Positions 1 to 13,146 of a DNA stretch of 64,000 bases are shown in pieces. The stretch's first letter is position 1. Each line of letters begins with the position of its first letter. Both the position numbers and the translations under genes were made by a program. Origin of the DNA: Pectobacterium polaris (GTDB taxonomy: Bacteria > Pseudomonadota > Gammaproteobacteria > Enterobacterales > Enterobacteriaceae). A model generated the notes under the pieces. The model was not told the origin of the DNA. It searched no databases and saw only the letters and a program-made list of their open reading frames with translations. The stretch covers positions 1,116,001 to 1,180,000 of the forward strand of contig NZ_CP017481.1 in NCBI RefSeq assembly GCF_002307355.1, written 5' to 3'.

Positions 1-471
1 GAAAAAGAGCGTCAGCGCCTGCGCGACATTCACGTTCACCCGCAATCTGAGCAGTTAGATCAAATCAATTCACTGCTGAAGACCCCGTTGTCCCGTGAAG
101 CGAATGGTGAAGAACTGCTGCGTCGCCCAGAAGTGGATTACGTCCAGCTTACTGCGCTACCGCTGTTTGCCCCAGGATTAACCGACGAGCAGGCTGCCGA
201 ACAGGTTGAAATTCAGGTCAAATACGAAGGGTATATTGCTCGTCAGCAGGATGAAATCGAGAAACAGCAGCGTAATGAAAATGCACTGCTGCCTGCCGAT
301 CTGGATTACAAACAGGTGAGTGGATTGTCCAATGAGGTGATTGCCAAGCTGAACGATCATAAACCTTCATCGATCGGTCAGGCTTCACGGATTTCTGGCA
401 TTACGCCTGCGGCGATCTCCATTCTGCTGATCTGGCTTAAAAAACAGGGTCTGCTGCGTCGCAGCGCCTGA
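1..471 (+). CDS. mnmG: MnmG (GidA), C-terminal part, cut by the window edge
   Basis: The reading frame is open from base 1 to a TGA at 469-471, giving the last 156 residues of the FAD-dependent tRNA uridine-34 5-carboxymethylaminomethyl modification subunit (about 629 residues in E. coli). The visible part includes the conserved stretch [13 protein letters not shown] near residue 51 of the part seen from base 88, and the family's helical C-terminal domain ending IWLKKQGLL, which contacts MnmE. The TTG at 88 is an internal codon, not a start. MnmE, its obligate partner, is at 56648-58012. A strong hairpin terminator follows at 493-518. Identification rests on recalled similarity to E. coli MnmG. 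Confidence 0.97.
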   Translation, partial: EKERQRLRDIHVHPQSEQLDQINSLLKTPLSREANGEELLRRPEVDYVQLTALPLFAPGLTDEQAAEQVEIQVKYEGYIARQQDEIEKQQRNENALLPADLDYKQVSGLSNEVIAKLNDHKPSSIGQASRISGITPAAISILLIWLKKQGLLRRSA

Positions 472-492
472 TTTAAGGTAAACTTATCCCCT

Positions 493-518
493 AAATAGCC
501 GGTTCTCCGGCTATTTTT
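493..518 (+). terminator. Rho-independent terminator between mnmG and rsmG
   Basis: A perfect 10-bp stem (AAATAGCCGG / CCGGCTATTT) with a TTCT loop runs into a T-rich tract. It lies 22 bases after the mnmG stop and 36 bases before rsmG, so it probably attenuates read-through into rsmG. Confidence 0.85.
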
Positions 519-553
519 ATTATTAACCTCATATTTTTCATCGGGATCTTATT

Positions 554-1174
554 GTGCGCAACACACTCGATAATCTGCTAAACGCGGCTGGTATTGTGAT
601 TTCAGATAAGCAAAAAAACCTTCTGATACAGTATGTTGACATGCTGAATAAGTGGAACAAAGCTTATAACCTGACGTCGGTACGCGATCCGCAGCAAATG
701 CTTGTCCGCCACATCATGGACAGTATCGTGGTTGAGCCACATTTACATGGGCAGCGTTTTATCGATGTGGGTACCGGGCCTGGATTACCGGGAATTCCAT
801 TGGCAATTGTTCGCCCTGATTCGCATTTCACTTTGCTGGATAGCCTGGGTAAGCGTGTGCGCTTTCTGCGTCAGGTTCAGCATGAACTACAGCTTGAAAA
901 TATCACGCCAGTGCAGAGTCGCGTTGAGGCGTTTCCAGCAGAACCGCCTTTTGATGGCGTGATCAGCCGGGCATTTGCCTCTTTGCAGGACATGATCAGC
1001 TGGTGTAGCCACCTTCCGGCCAGACCGACAGGGCGGTTTTATGCTCTAAAAGGCGTACTTCCAGAGGATGAGCTGTCATCCTTGCCACAAGGTGTTCTAT
1101 TGGATCAGGTTGTTCGCTTATCCGTTCCCGATCTGGAAGGTGAGCGCCATTTGGTCGTGCTTAAACCAAACTAA
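554..1174 (+). CDS. rsmG: RsmG, 16S rRNA (guanine-527 N7) methyltransferase
   Basis: This 206-residue protein matches E. coli RsmG (GidB, 207 aa) over its length. It methylates N7 of G527 in 16S rRNA using SAM; loss of this modification in other bacteria gives low-level streptomycin resistance. The SAM-binding glycine motif [14 protein letters not shown] is at residues 69-82, and the conserved [10 protein letters not shown] segment follows near residue 135. The start is GTG at 554. It lies directly downstream of mnmG, as in other enterobacteria, behind an intervening terminator. Confidence 0.97.
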   Translation: MRNTLDNLLNAAGIVISDKQKNLLIQYVDMLNKWNKAYNLTSVRDPQQMLVRHIMDSIVVEPHLHGQRFIDVGTGPGLPGIPLAIVRPDSHFTLLDSLGKRVRFLRQVQHELQLENITPVQSRVEAFPAEPPFDGVISRAFASLQDMISWCSHLPARPTGRFYALKGVLPEDELSSLPQGVLLDQVVRLSVPDLEGERHLVVLKPN

Positions 1175-1546
1175 TTTTGTTTTTTATCAAAAAAATTATA
1201 ACTAAATATTGCGTGTCAGGATGCCATCTCATCTATCGGTGGCATTGTCCCAGAACGCATCGCGATCACTGAAATTTTACATCTTCGTTTTTTCAGCGTT
1301 GTCCTTTTACTTTCGCACTGAATAATAACGAGCGAAAATAAATCATCGGCATGAAAATTTAGTTATTTTTGTGTTAATTGAGTAAAAAAACGATATCAAT
1401 AATGTCAATAGGTGGTTGAAACGTTGTTTATTGCGCTTTTGGGATAGGGTTTTTATTAACTAATTGAAATAAAACAAAATAAATACGTTTTATTGCTAAG
1501 GACAAAAAAAGACACATCCTGTTGTAAATATTCGTAAGCCCTTTTA

Positions 1547-1562
1547 TGTGAGTCATATCACA
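1547..1562. promoter_or_regulatory. Candidate CRP binding site upstream of the atp operon
   Basis: TGTGAGTCATATCACA is an exact TGTGA-N6-TCACA palindrome, the CRP consensus core. It is about 155 bases upstream of the predicted atp transcription start, too far for class I or II activation of that promoter. It may serve another promoter or act through DNA architecture. Seen in sequence; function is inferred. Confidence 0.6.
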
Positions 1563-1676
1563 GATTGGAGGCCTTTAGTCATTAATGACACCAGACATGA
1601 GTCGTGAGGATTGTTAGTAAAAACGGGGCTTCAGAAAGAAATTTAAATAATTGTTCACCTTTTCGCTACTTATCGA

Positions 1677-1704
1677 TTGAATTCGCAGGTATGACCCGTA
1701 TAAT
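1677..1704 (+). promoter_or_regulatory. Predicted sigma-70 promoter of the atp operon
   Basis: A -35-like TTGAAT (1677-1682) is separated by 16 bases from a consensus -10 TATAAT (1699-1704). The predicted start near 1711 leaves a leader of about 87 bases before atpI. Confidence 0.65.
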
Positions 1705-1797
1705 TTGCTCGTTTTTTGCTGCTTGACTCAGTGGTGTAAAGGCAGTTTTATACGTCATTCGGTATACCTCTGAAAAGGTACGGAGAGAGCAAACGTC

Positions 1798-3004
<1,207 letters not shown>

Positions 3005-3035
3005 TTTTCTTTCAACAAATAACGTTTTTAACTGA

Positions 3036-3293
<258 letters not shown>

Positions 3294-3356
3294 GCAGAAT
3301 GTTTTCTGCTGAGGTTAAAACATCAACTTATTTAACTTTGAAAGAGGCATTGTGCT

Positions 3357-3827
3357 GTGAATATTAATGCAACAATCCTCGGCCAGGCCATTGCGTTCGT
3401 CCTGTTTGTCTGGTTCTGCATGAAGTATGTATGGCCGCCGATGATGGCAGCCATCGAGAAACGTCAAAAAGAAATTGCTGACGGTCTGGCTTCTGCTGAA
3501 CGTGCCAAAAAAGATTTGAACTTGGCTCAGGCCAATGCGACAGATCAACTGAAGAAAGCCAAAGCGGATGCTCAGGTTATCATCGAGCAGGCGAACAAAC
3601 GCCGTGCTCAGATCCTGGATGAGGCGAAAGCTGAAGCGGAAGCTGAACGTAACAAGATTGTGGCGCAGGCGCAGGCTGAAATCGAAGCCGAACGTAAACG
3701 TGCTCGTGAAGAGCTGCGTAAGCAAGTTGCCGTATTGGCGATTGCCGGTGCCGAGAAAATTATTGAACGTTCCGTGGATGAAGCTGCTAACAGCGACATC
3801 GTTGATAAACTGGTCGCTGAACTGTAA
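3357..3827 (+). CDS. atpF: ATP synthase Fo subunit b
   Basis: A 156-residue peripheral-stalk subunit: one N-terminal membrane helix (about residues 5-25) followed by a long charged coiled coil rich in Ala, Glu, Lys and Arg. The length equals E. coli b (156 aa). The start is GTG at 3357, preceded by GAAAGAGG. It joins Fo to F1 through subunit delta, encoded 14 bases downstream. Confidence 0.98.
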   Translation: MNINATILGQAIAFVLFVWFCMKYVWPPMMAAIEKRQKEIADGLASAERAKKDLNLAQANATDQLKKAKADAQVIIEQANKRRAQILDEAKAEAEAERNKIVAQAQAEIEAERKRAREELRKQVAVLAIAGAEKIIERSVDEAANSDIVDKLVAEL

Positions 3828-3841
3828 GGAGGGAGGGGCTG

Positions 3842-4375
3842 ATGTCTGAATTTGTCACGGTAGCTCGCCCCTACGCCAAAGCAGCTTTTGACTTTGCGGT
3901 TGAGAATCAGGCCTTGGATCGCTGGCAGAACATGCTGGCATTTTCGGCCGAAGTGGCGCGCAATGAGCAGATTGCCGAGTTGCTTTCTGGTGCAGTTGCA
4001 CCGATTGAGCTGGCGAAAACATTTATTGCCGTTTGTGGTGATCAACTTGATGAAGCCGGTCAGAACCTGATTAAGGTGATGGCCGAAAACGGACGTTTAC
4101 CAGTGCTTCCTGAAGTACTGGAACAATTTATTCAACTGCGGGCAACTCTGGAATCGACGGTTGACGTCGATGTGATTTCTGCCAGCACGTTGAGTGAGCA
4201 GCAGCAATCAAAGATCGCTGCCGCTATGGAAAAACGTCTGTCACGCAAAGTGAAGCTGAATTGCAAAATTGATAAGTCTGTCATGGCCGGCGTGGTTATC
4301 CGCGCGGGCGATATGGTTATAGATGGCAGCATTCGCGGTCGTCTGGAACGTCTGGCAGACGTCTTGCAGTCTTAA
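3842..4375 (+). CDS. atpH: ATP synthase F1 subunit delta
   Basis: A 177-residue OSCP/delta family protein, the same length as in E. coli. It starts with the typical [13 protein letters not shown] segment and ends in the conserved V-R-A-G-D-x-V-I-D-G-S segment near residue 155. A strong GGAGGGAGGG site precedes ATG 3842. It caps the F1 head and binds the b dimer. Confidence 0.98.
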   Translation: MSEFVTVARPYAKAAFDFAVENQALDRWQNMLAFSAEVARNEQIAELLSGAVAPIELAKTFIAVCGDQLDEAGQNLIKVMAENGRLPVLPEVLEQFIQLRATLESTVDVDVISASTLSEQQQSKIAAAMEKRLSRKVKLNCKIDKSVMAGVVIRAGDMVIDGSIRGRLERLADVLQS

Positions 4376-4387
4376 GGGGACTGGAGC

Positions 4388-5929
4388 ATGCAACTGAATT
4401 CCACCGAAATCAGCGAACTGATCAAGCAGCGCATTGCTCAGTTCAATGTGGTGAGCGAAGCTCACAATGAAGGTACTATTGTTTCCGTCAGCGACGGAAT
4501 CATCCGCGTCCACGGTCTGGCAGACGTGATGCAGGGAGAGATGATCTCTCTGCCGGGTAACCGTTATGCGATCGCACTGAACCTAGAGCGCGACTCCGTT
4601 GGTGCGGTAGTTATGGGTCCGTATGCGGATCTGGCTGAAGGCATGAAAGTAAAATGCACCGGCCGTATTCTTGAAGTTCCCGTTGGCCGCGGCCTGCTGG
4701 GTCGTGTGGTCAACACACTGGGCGCACCGATTGACGGTAAAGGCGCACTGGATCACGACGGTTTCTCTGCGGTTGAAGCGATTGCGCCTGGCGTTATCGA
4801 ACGTCAGTCCGTTGATGAGCCAGTACAAACGGGCTATAAGTCCGTTGATGCCATGATTCCAATTGGTCGTGGTCAGCGTGAGCTGATTATCGGTGACCGT
4901 CAGACGGGTAAAACCGCACTGGCCATCGATGCCATCATCAACCAGCGTGATTCCGGCATCAAATGTGTGTACGTCGCTATCGGCCAGAAAGCCTCCACGA
5001 TTTCTAACGTGGTACGTAAACTGGAAGAGCACGGCGCACTGGAAAACACCATTGTTGTTGTTGCTACCGCGTCTGAATCTGCGGCTCTGCAATATCTGGC
5101 ACCGTATGCTGGTTGTGCAATGGGCGAGTACTTCCGTGACCGCGGTGAAGATGCGCTGATTATTTATGATGACCTGTCTAAACAGGCCGTTGCTTATCGT
5201 CAGATTTCTCTGCTGCTTCGCCGTCCGCCAGGTCGTGAAGCTTATCCGGGTGACGTTTTCTATCTCCACTCCCGTTTGCTGGAGCGTGCATCGCGTGTTA
5301 ACGCCGATTACGTTGAAGCATTCACCAAGGGTGAAGTGAAAGGGAAAACCGGTTCGTTGACCGCTCTGCCGATCATCGAAACACAAGCGGGTGACGTTTC
5401 TGCGTTCGTTCCGACCAACGTAATTTCTATTACCGATGGTCAGATCTTCCTGGAATCCAACCTGTTTAACGCCGGTATTCGTCCTGCGGTTAACCCAGGG
5501 ATCTCCGTATCCCGTGTGGGTGGTGCAGCACAGACCAAGATCATGAAGAAACTGTCCGGTGGTATTCGTACCGCGCTGGCACAGTACCGTGAACTGGCAG
5601 CGTTCTCTCAGTTCGCTTCCGATCTTGATGATGCAACCCGTAAGCAGTTGAGCCACGGTCAGAAAGTGACCGAGCTGTTGAAACAGAAACAGTATGCGCC
5701 GATGTCTGTCGCACAGCAGTCTCTGGTTCTGTTTGCGGCGGAACGTGGTTATCTGGAAGATGTTGAGCTGTCGAAAGTCGGTAGCTTTGAAGCGGCACTG
5801 TTGGCTTATGCTGACCGTGAGCATGGCGAACTTCTGCAACAAATCGACCAGACTGGCGCTTATAACGATGAGATCGAGGGCAAGTTTAAAGGCATCCTCG
5901 ATACTTTTAAGGCAACCCAGTCCTGGTAA
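4388..5929 (+). CDS. atpA: ATP synthase F1 subunit alpha
   Basis: A 513-residue subunit, identical in length to E. coli alpha. The P-loop GDRQTGKTA is near residue 169 and the family signature [14 protein letters not shown] is near residue 364. It forms the non-catalytic nucleotide sites of the alpha3beta3 hexamer. ATG 4388 follows AAGGGGACTGG, 12 bases after atpH. A long antisense open frame over this gene (4583-6073) is a composition shadow. Confidence 0.99.
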   Translation: MQLNSTEISELIKQRIAQFNVVSEAHNEGTIVSVSDGIIRVHGLADVMQGEMISLPGNRYAIALNLERDSVGAVVMGPYADLAEGMKVKCTGRILEVPVGRGLLGRVVNTLGAPIDGKGALDHDGFSAVEAIAPGVIERQSVDEPVQTGYKSVDAMIPIGRGQRELIIGDRQTGKTALAIDAIINQRDSGIKCVYVAIGQKASTISNVVRKLEEHGALENTIVVVATASESAALQYLAPYAGCAMGEYFRDRGEDALIIYDDLSKQAVAYRQISLLLRRPPGREAYPGDVFYLHSRLLERASRVNADYVEAFTKGEVKGKTGSLTALPIIETQAGDVSAFVPTNVISITDGQIFLESNLFNAGIRPAVNPGISVSRVGGAAQTKIMKKLSGGIRTALAQYRELAAFSQFASDLDDATRKQLSHGQKVTELLKQKQYAPMSVAQQSLVLFAAERGYLEDVELSKVGSFEAALLAYADREHGELLQQIDQTGAYNDEIEGKFKGILDTFKATQSW

Positions 5930-5981
5930 CGCCCGGTGGCCTGCTGTAAAGCAGGCCGCAAGGCTTTGAGGAGAAGCAAAG

Positions 5982-8274
<2,293 letters not shown>

Positions 8275-8293
8275 CGCCTTGTAGGAGGGTGAC

Positions 8294-8713
8294 ATGGCTA
8301 TGACTTACCATCTGGATGTCGTGAGTGCAGAACAGCAAATGTTCTCCGGTCTGGTGCAGAAGATCCAGGTAACGGGGAGCGAAGGCGAACTGGGTATTTA
8401 TCCGGGACATGCCCCTCTGCTCACTGCCATTAAGCCGGGTATGATTCGTATCGTTAAGCAGCACGGTGAAGAAGAGTATATCTATCTTTCTGGCGGCGTC
8501 CTTGAGGTGCAGCCGAATATGGTCACCGTACTGTCTGATACCGCTATCCGTGGGCAGGATCTGGATGAAGCACGTGCGCTGGAAGCGAAACGCAAAGCTG
8601 AAGATCATATCCGCAATTCGCATGGCGATGTGGATTATGCTCAGGCTTCCGCAGAGCTGACTAAAGCGATTGCGAAGCTGCGAGTTATCGAGCTGACCAG
8701 AAAAGCGATGTAA
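8294..8713 (+). CDS. atpC: ATP synthase F1 subunit epsilon
   Basis: A 139-residue subunit (E. coli 139 aa): an N-terminal beta-sandwich containing [18 protein letters not shown] and a C-terminal helical hairpin that regulates ATPase activity. ATG 8294 follows GTAGGAGGGTGAC. This is the last gene of the operon, closed by the terminator at 8735-8767. Confidence 0.98.
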
Positions 8714-8734
8714 CAGATAAGCTTGCAATAATTG

Positions 8735-8767
8735 AAGGCCAGTCAGTTCACACTGACTGGCCTTTTT
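8735..8767 (+). terminator. Rho-independent terminator of the atp operon
   Basis: A perfect 13-bp stem (AAGGCCAGTCAGT / ACTGACTGGCCTT) with a TCAC loop is followed by a T run. It begins 22 bases after the atpC stop. Confidence 0.95.
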
Positions 8768-8836
8768 CATTTAAGGTGATGTTATACGCCGAGATAAAAA
8801 ATGCTGCGAGAGCAGGCATTCAGATCGTAGACAAAC

Positions 8837-8960
8837 CTATTTACCGAACGAAAACGGTAGTAACGGAATAGAAGAGTAAAGCGTTTGCGCCAGGGATGGC
8901 GCAAGCCGAGCGCACACGGATGTGTTTACAGCGTCTTTACGATCTATCCGTTACTACCGC
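8837..8960 (+). repeat. 124-bp palindromic repeat, copy A
   Basis: This copy aligns without gaps to the reverse complement of 42720-42843 with 11 differences in 124 bases (about 91% identity). The outer arms (GGTAGTAACGGA near 8856 and TCCGTTACTACC near 8948) are complementary. An inner hairpin TTGCGCCA-GGGA-TGGCGCAA lies at about 8885-8904. It fills the convergent gap between atpC and pelX. It resembles neither ERIC nor E. coli REP; I do not recognise a published name. Short open frames crossing it are not genes. Confidence 0.85.
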
Positions 8961-9015
8961 GCTCGACGCGTTTTATTAGCAACCCCACCTTCTTAGGCGG
9001 GGTTTATTTAGTACC

Positions 9016-11250
9016 TTATTTTTTCTTCAGGAAGTCGCCAAGTACCAGATTGCCTTTGGCATCACGCGTAAACGTCTCAGGGATAGCTACTGACACGAAA
9101 TTATTTACGGTGATTTCCTTACCTTGCGCGTTAACCGAACGATCGCCTTTGATGAAATAGTTGGTGTTATCGATATTGCCGACAACCGCATCATCATATT
9201 TACCCGCTTTGGTTTTCAGCGAAACGTTGTTCTTGAAGACGCCTTGTTTTTCCGGGCCAGAGTAAGGGCTTGGACGGAAAATGAAGTTAAAGCGTTCGTT
9301 ATCTAACGCGATGTTGTCTTCAACGATCAATGCACCAGGGTTGAAGTTGTCAGTGAAACCATCAAGTTTGTTGCCCACAGCAATGCTATTTTTGACCTGA
9401 TGCGCCACTGGCTGGCCTTCGCCACCCATTTTGAAGCCGTTGCTGGTGTTGTTCATGGCAATTGAATTCTCGATCACCACAACGCCGTTTGCGCCGTCTT
9501 CAATTTTGTTAAACAGGTCAAAGCCGTCATCGATGTTGTTGTGTGAGAACGCGCCGCGAATCACGTTGCCTTCACCCACACGCATTTTCACTGCGAAGCC
9601 GTCGGCGTTAATTTTGCCTGGATCCTGATTACTGTGAGATTCTGAATTCAGAATCAGGTTATGGCTGGCCCACAGTGGTCTACCCACATCACCAGTCGAG
9701 GTCACCTGAATACCGGTATCGTCAGCGTGGTGCGCCAGAACGCGTTCGATGGTGTTGTAGCTTCCTTCGATACGGAACGGTTTCTCTGTGATTTCAATCC
9801 CTTTAACATGCCAATGGCTCGCTTTCAGCTGTAGGCCATGAATCACGGCTTTATTGCCGACAGCAAACAGGTTCTTAACGGTTTTTTGCTGACCGCTGGC
9901 GCTGACAGGGATTTCAGTTGCGCTGTAATCACCATCGTTGAGCCAGATTGTGCCACCAGCTGGCAGAGCGGCGACGGCGCTGGCTAAATCGATAGGTGCA
10001 TTTTTACTGCCGTCATTGCTGGCTGAACCTTGTGGCGAAACATACAGATTTTTAGCGTCTGCATAAGCCACTCTTTCAACCTTGAACGTGCTCTCTTTTA
10101 CTGCTTTATCATCGCCTTCCGCAGGCTGGTAGGCAATTTTGAACTCAGCACCGTTAGCGGCAATTTTCGCTGGCAGAGATAAGGTTTCTCCCGCTTTTAC
10201 CTGCTTCGCATCACCCAGAGATTTACCATCTTGTGAAACCGCGATCGTGCCATCGTAATTGGCTCTGGCCTGAACCACATAGTGCTCGCTGGTGGTTTTA
10301 GGCGATGACATCACCTGGAGCAAAGGATCATAGGCCTTAGCCTTGAATTCCGGTGAGGCTTTGGTTTGCGCTGGCGTTGTAGTCAACTGTGCATTGCTGA
10401 CGGTGATTTTGGCGTTACGGGAAGCAAAGAAACCGACGTAGTAGTGGTCTTTATCCAGCTTGGTGACGACGTCCGCGCCTTTGACTTCTTTTGATACCCA
10501 GTTATCTGTGCCTTTCGGTGCATAAGAGGTAATAAAGCCGTCGTTGGTACGTTCCAGTTTCAGACGGAACGTTGGCGTTTGCTCCAGATTCACATTTTCC
10601 TGGTAGCTGGTCTTGGTAATTTTCGCGCCGGCATTGCCCCACGGCTGTGTGACGCCATTACGCAAAATAGCCTGCAGCTTGATTTCGGTATGAGACTTCT
10701 TATCCTGCGTCATGATGGCGTTCATGACCATGTTGGATGCCGCAGGGAATTCCTCATACCCTTCTTTCAGCGGTTCCTGACGTGGCACGCCAATAATGTC
10801 GCGCACCAGAATCCCCGCCCCTTCCTGAGCCGCCGGCTTGGCGCCGTTTTCTGGCCCAAACTGTTCCACGGTAATATCAGACTGAAGCGTGAAATTCACA
10901 TTCGCAGGCAGCTGCGTATAGAAGAACGTCAGCCCGTCATGGGTGTTGGCAATCTTTCCGCCACGGCTTTCGATCGTGATAGGTGCGGACAAATCAGCGT
11001 TATCGCCCGGCGCTAATTTTTTGCCGTTAATGGTGACGTCGTTGACGCCAATTTTTTCCGGCAGGACATTGGATGAGAAGTTTACGTCTGTTGATTGACC
11101 AAAGGCGATGCCGTGCCAGACAGGGGTTGATTCTGTCGCGGCGTGTGTACTAAAGCTAAAGAGTAATGCATTCGTCAACGCGACGGCTGCGAGGCGTGAA
11201 GAACGGTGTTTCCGTAATGAATCACATTTTTGTGAAGAACAACGTTTCAT
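9016..11250 (-). CDS. pelX: Exopolygalacturonate lyase PelX-like (polysaccharide lyase family 9)
   Basis: A 744-residue secreted lyase, close in length to Dickeya PelX (a periplasmic exo-pectate lyase of family 9). A signal peptide with hydrophobic core LAAVALTNALLFSF likely ends after THAA (about residue 38). The C-terminal half carries right-handed parallel beta-helix motifs. ADGFAVK and IDDGFDLF, 24 residues apart, match the calcium-binding Asp pattern recalled for Pel9A, and NGFKMGG supplies the likely catalytic Lys. The N-terminal half (about residues 40-400) has beta-sandwich-like, non-catalytic character. A good AAGGAGAT site precedes the start. KdgR-like boxes lie upstream. The role is to release digalacturonate from oligogalacturonates during pectin breakdown. 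Confidence 0.88.
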   Translation of the reverse strand: MKRCSSQKCDSLRKHRSSRLAAVALTNALLFSFSTHAATESTPVWHGIAFGQSTDVNFSSNVLPEKIGVNDVTINGKKLAPGDNADLSAPITIESRGGKIANTHDGLTFFYTQLPANVNFTLQSDITVEQFGPENGAKPAAQEGAGILVRDIIGVPRQEPLKEGYEEFPAASNMVMNAIMTQDKKSHTEIKLQAILRNGVTQPWGNAGAKITKTSYQENVNLEQTPTFRLKLERTNDGFITSYAPKGTDNWVSKEVKGADVVTKLDKDHYYVGFFASRNAKITVSNAQLTTTPAQTKASPEFKAKAYDPLLQVMSSPKTTSEHYVVQARANYDGTIAVSQDGKSLGDAKQVKAGETLSLPAKIAANGAEFKIAYQPAEGDDKAVKESTFKVERVAYADAKNLYVSPQGSASNDGSKNAPIDLASAVAALPAGGTIWLNDGDYSATEIPVSASGQQKTVKNLFAVGNKAVIHGLQLKASHWHVKGIEITEKPFRIEGSYNTIERVLAHHADDTGIQVTSTGDVGRPLWASHNLILNSESHSNQDPGKINADGFAVKMRVGEGNVIRGAFSHNNIDDGFDLFNKIEDGANGVVVIENSIAMNNTSNGFKMGGEGQPVAHQVKNSIAVGNKLDGFTDNFNPGALIVEDNIALDNERFNFIFRPSPYSGPEKQGVFKNNVSLKTKAGKYDDAVVGNIDNTNYFIKGDRSVNAQGKEITVNNFVSVAIPETFTRDAKGNLVLGDFLKKK

Positions 11251-11575
11251 TGTATCTCCTTCGTTATTGAATTATTTGCCCGCGTATATTGCTATAAATG
11301 AAACGCTGTTTCTTTTGTGCATGTCACAAATGGAAATACTTAAAAACAAAGTCTGTTTTTTATGAAACCCTGTGTCATTTCTGTTTAGGTTGAGAGTATG
11401 GTGCTTGTATCTTCTTCTCGTGAACATTCGTCGTTTTTGAGCGAGATTTTCAGAAAAAACTCACCAAAAAGTATCCGCGTTAAGCATGAGTTTCGGTAAA
11501 CTCTGGTTATTCATGCCGTAACAGGCTGGTCATTTTATTCTTGCGGAGCGGTGGCTCTGTACTGTCAGGATACTT
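11251..11575. other. 325-base divergent region between pelX and glmU
   Basis: It contains the pelX promoter zone with two KdgR-like boxes (11297-11315 and 11361-11380) and the glmU leader. I could not place confident -35/-10 pairs for either gene, and no small gene is supported. Confidence 0.6.
11297..11315 (-). promoter_or_regulatory. Candidate KdgR box upstream of pelX
   Basis: AATGAAACGCTGTTTCTTT fits the enterobacterial KdgR operator (AATGAAAC-N3-GTTTCATT) with one imperfect end. It lies about 47 bases upstream of the pelX start codon, a position suited to repression lifted by pectin-derived KDG. A second, weaker match (TATGAAACCCTGTGTCATTT) is at 11361-11380. Confidence 0.72.
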
Positions 11576-12946
11576 ATGTCAAATAGTGCGATGAGTGTGG
11601 TGATCCTTGCTGCGGGTAAAGGAACCCGTATGTATTCCGACCTTCCCAAGGTGTTGCATAAACTGGCGGGTAAGCCGATGGTTCAGCACGTTATTGATGC
11701 TGCCATGACAACAGGCGCACAGCACGTTCATCTGGTCTATGGCCACGGCGGCGATTTGCTAAAACGTGAATTGGCCGATCCGGCATTGAACTGGGTATTG
11801 CAGGCGGAACAGCTGGGAACCGGGCATGCTATGCAGCAAGCCGCGCCTCATTTTGCTGATGATGAAGATATCTTGATGTTGTATGGCGATGTGCCGCTGA
11901 TTTCATCGCAAACGCTGGGGCGTTTACGTGAGGCTAAGCCGCAGGGCGGTATCGGCCTGTTGACGGTGAAGCTGGACGATCCGACGGGCTATGGGAGAAT
12001 TGTGCGTGAAAACGGTGCCGTCGTCGGGATCGTCGAGCACAAAGATGCCAGCGAAGAACAGCGCCAGATTAACGAGATCAATACCGGTATTCTGATCGCG
12101 AACGGCAAGGATCTGAAGCGTTGGTTAAGCCAGTTAAATAACAACAACGCACAGGGCGAGTTTTACATCACCGATATTATTGCGATGGCAGCGGAAGAAG
12201 GTCAGCGTGTCGAAGCGGTCCATCCCGAGCGACTGAGCGAAGTTGAGGGCGTCAATAACCGTCTGCAACTGTCGGCGCTGGAGCGAGTTTATCAGCGTGA
12301 ACAGGCAGATAAGCTGCTGCTGGCCGGTGTGATGCTGCTCGATCCGGCACGATTTGATCTACGTGGCGAACTGACTCATGGTCGCGATGTCGTGATTGAT
12401 ATCAATGTGGTCGTAGAAGGTAATGTTAAGCTGGGTAACCGAGTGAAAATCGGTGCTGGCTGCGTGATCAAAAACTGCATCATTGGCGATGACTGTGAGA
12501 TCAGCCCTTACTCTGTGTTGGAAGACGCGATGTTAGAAGCAGAGTGTACCGTTGGCCCATTTGCCCGCCTGCGTCCAGGCTCTGAACTGGCTGAGGGCGC
12601 GCATGTTGGCAACTTTGTCGAACTGAAAAAAGCGCGTTTAGGTAAAGGATCAAAAGCGGGTCACCTTAGCTATTTGGGTGATGCGGATATCGGTTCCGGT
12701 GTTAATATTGGCGCGGGAACGATCACCTGTAATTATGACGGCGCGAATAAACATAAAACGATTATTGGTGACGATGTCTTTGTCGGTTCGGATAGTCAAC
12801 TGGTGGCACCCGTTAGCGTTGCCAGCGGTGCGACTATCGGCGCGGGAACGACGGTGACGCGCGACGTGGCAGAGAATGAGCTGGTGGTCGGTCGCGTGAA
12901 ACAACGGCATATTTCCGGCTGGCAACGTCCGGTGAAAAAGAAATAA
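11576..12946 (+). CDS. glmU: GlmU, bifunctional GlcNAc-1-P uridyltransferase / GlcN-1-P acetyltransferase
   Basis: A 456-residue enzyme, the same length as E. coli GlmU. The N-terminal pyrophosphorylase domain opens with [25 protein letters not shown] (nucleotide-binding, residues 11 onward). The C-terminal half is a left-handed beta-helix of hexapeptide repeats ending in the acetyl-CoA region [10 protein letters not shown]. It makes UDP-GlcNAc from GlcN-1-P for peptidoglycan and LPS. It is followed by glmS, the preceding pathway step. Confidence 0.98.
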   Translation: MSNSAMSVVILAAGKGTRMYSDLPKVLHKLAGKPMVQHVIDAAMTTGAQHVHLVYGHGGDLLKRELADPALNWVLQAEQLGTGHAMQQAAPHFADDEDILMLYGDVPLISSQTLGRLREAKPQGGIGLLTVKLDDPTGYGRIVRENGAVVGIVEHKDASEEQRQINEINTGILIANGKDLKRWLSQLNNNNAQGEFYITDIIAMAAEEGQRVEAVHPERLSEVEGVNNRLQLSALERVYQREQADKLLLAGVMLLDPARFDLRGELTHGRDVVIDINVVVEGNVKLGNRVKIGAGCVIKNCIIGDDCEISPYSVLEDAMLEAECTVGPFARLRPGSELAEGAHVGNFVELKKARLGKGSKAGHLSYLGDADIGSGVNIGAGTITCNYDGANKHKTIIGDDVFVGSDSQLVAPVSVASGATIGAGTTVTRDVAENELVVGRVKQRHISGWQRPVKKK

Positions 12947-12953
12947 TATTTAA

Positions 12954-12980
12954 TGCCTCCGCAGTGGCGGAGGCAGTTTT
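12954..12980 (+). terminator. Hairpin between glmU and glmS
   Basis: A perfect 9-bp stem (TGCCTCCGC / GCGGAGGCA) with an AGTG loop is followed by GTTTTG, a weak T tract. It probably gives partial termination or a processing point in the glmUS transcript. The remaining leader before glmS (to 13146) is about 165 bases, a size that would suit post-transcriptional control such as the GlmZ system of E. coli, but I cannot demonstrate that pairing here. Confidence 0.6.
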
Positions 12981-13146
12981 GTCCTGTGCTTTGGCCGATC
13001 CCCCTGTAGGGGCGATCCCAGAGTACAGAACAAAACATAATAATCCCCAACTCTCTACAAGGCTCGGGGAACCCGGAAAAACCGGAACAATCAGGTCTAA
13101 GACATCCCTGGTGACACAATATGTCACTTTTATAGGAATACCATCG

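Larger units (their letters stand above)
1175..1797. other. 623-base non-coding region between rsmG and atpI
   Basis: No convincing gene is present. The region is AT-rich. It contains a CRP-type palindrome (1547-1562) and a sigma-70 type promoter (1677-1704) that would drive the atp operon. A weak inverted repeat (ATGCCA/TGGCAT) is near 1220-1246. The length is larger than needed for a simple promoter, which leaves room for further control sites or a small RNA that I cannot identify. Confidence 0.6.
8714..9015. other. 302-base convergent intergenic region between atpC and pelX
   Basis: It holds the atp terminator, repeat copy A, and a further imperfect hairpin (AACCCCACC / GGCGGGGTT, 8981-9005) just beyond the pelX stop. 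That last hairpin may be the pelX terminator, but it lacks a clear T tract in the pelX direction. No coding sequence is supported. Confidence 0.7.

Noticed and set aside
88..471. Short ORF starting at TTG 88
   Set aside because: It is the in-frame tail of mnmG, whose frame is open from base 1.
1..1797. oriC within the window
   Set aside because: In enterobacteria oriC is upstream of mnmG, to the left of base 1; no DnaA-box cluster with AT-rich 13-mers is seen here.
8885..9160. Similar short ORFs in the two 124-bp repeats (here and 42580-42795)
   Set aside because: The shared peptide arises only because the repeat DNA is alike; it runs into unrelated sequence and has no ribosome site.
11311..11330. 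CRP site before pelX (TTGTGCATGTCACAA)
   Set aside because: The half-sites are separated by three rather than six bases, so it does not fit CRP.
12964..13146. N-terminal extension of GlmS
   Set aside because: GlmS needs Cys at position 2 as its N-terminal nucleophile, so ATG 13147 is the start.
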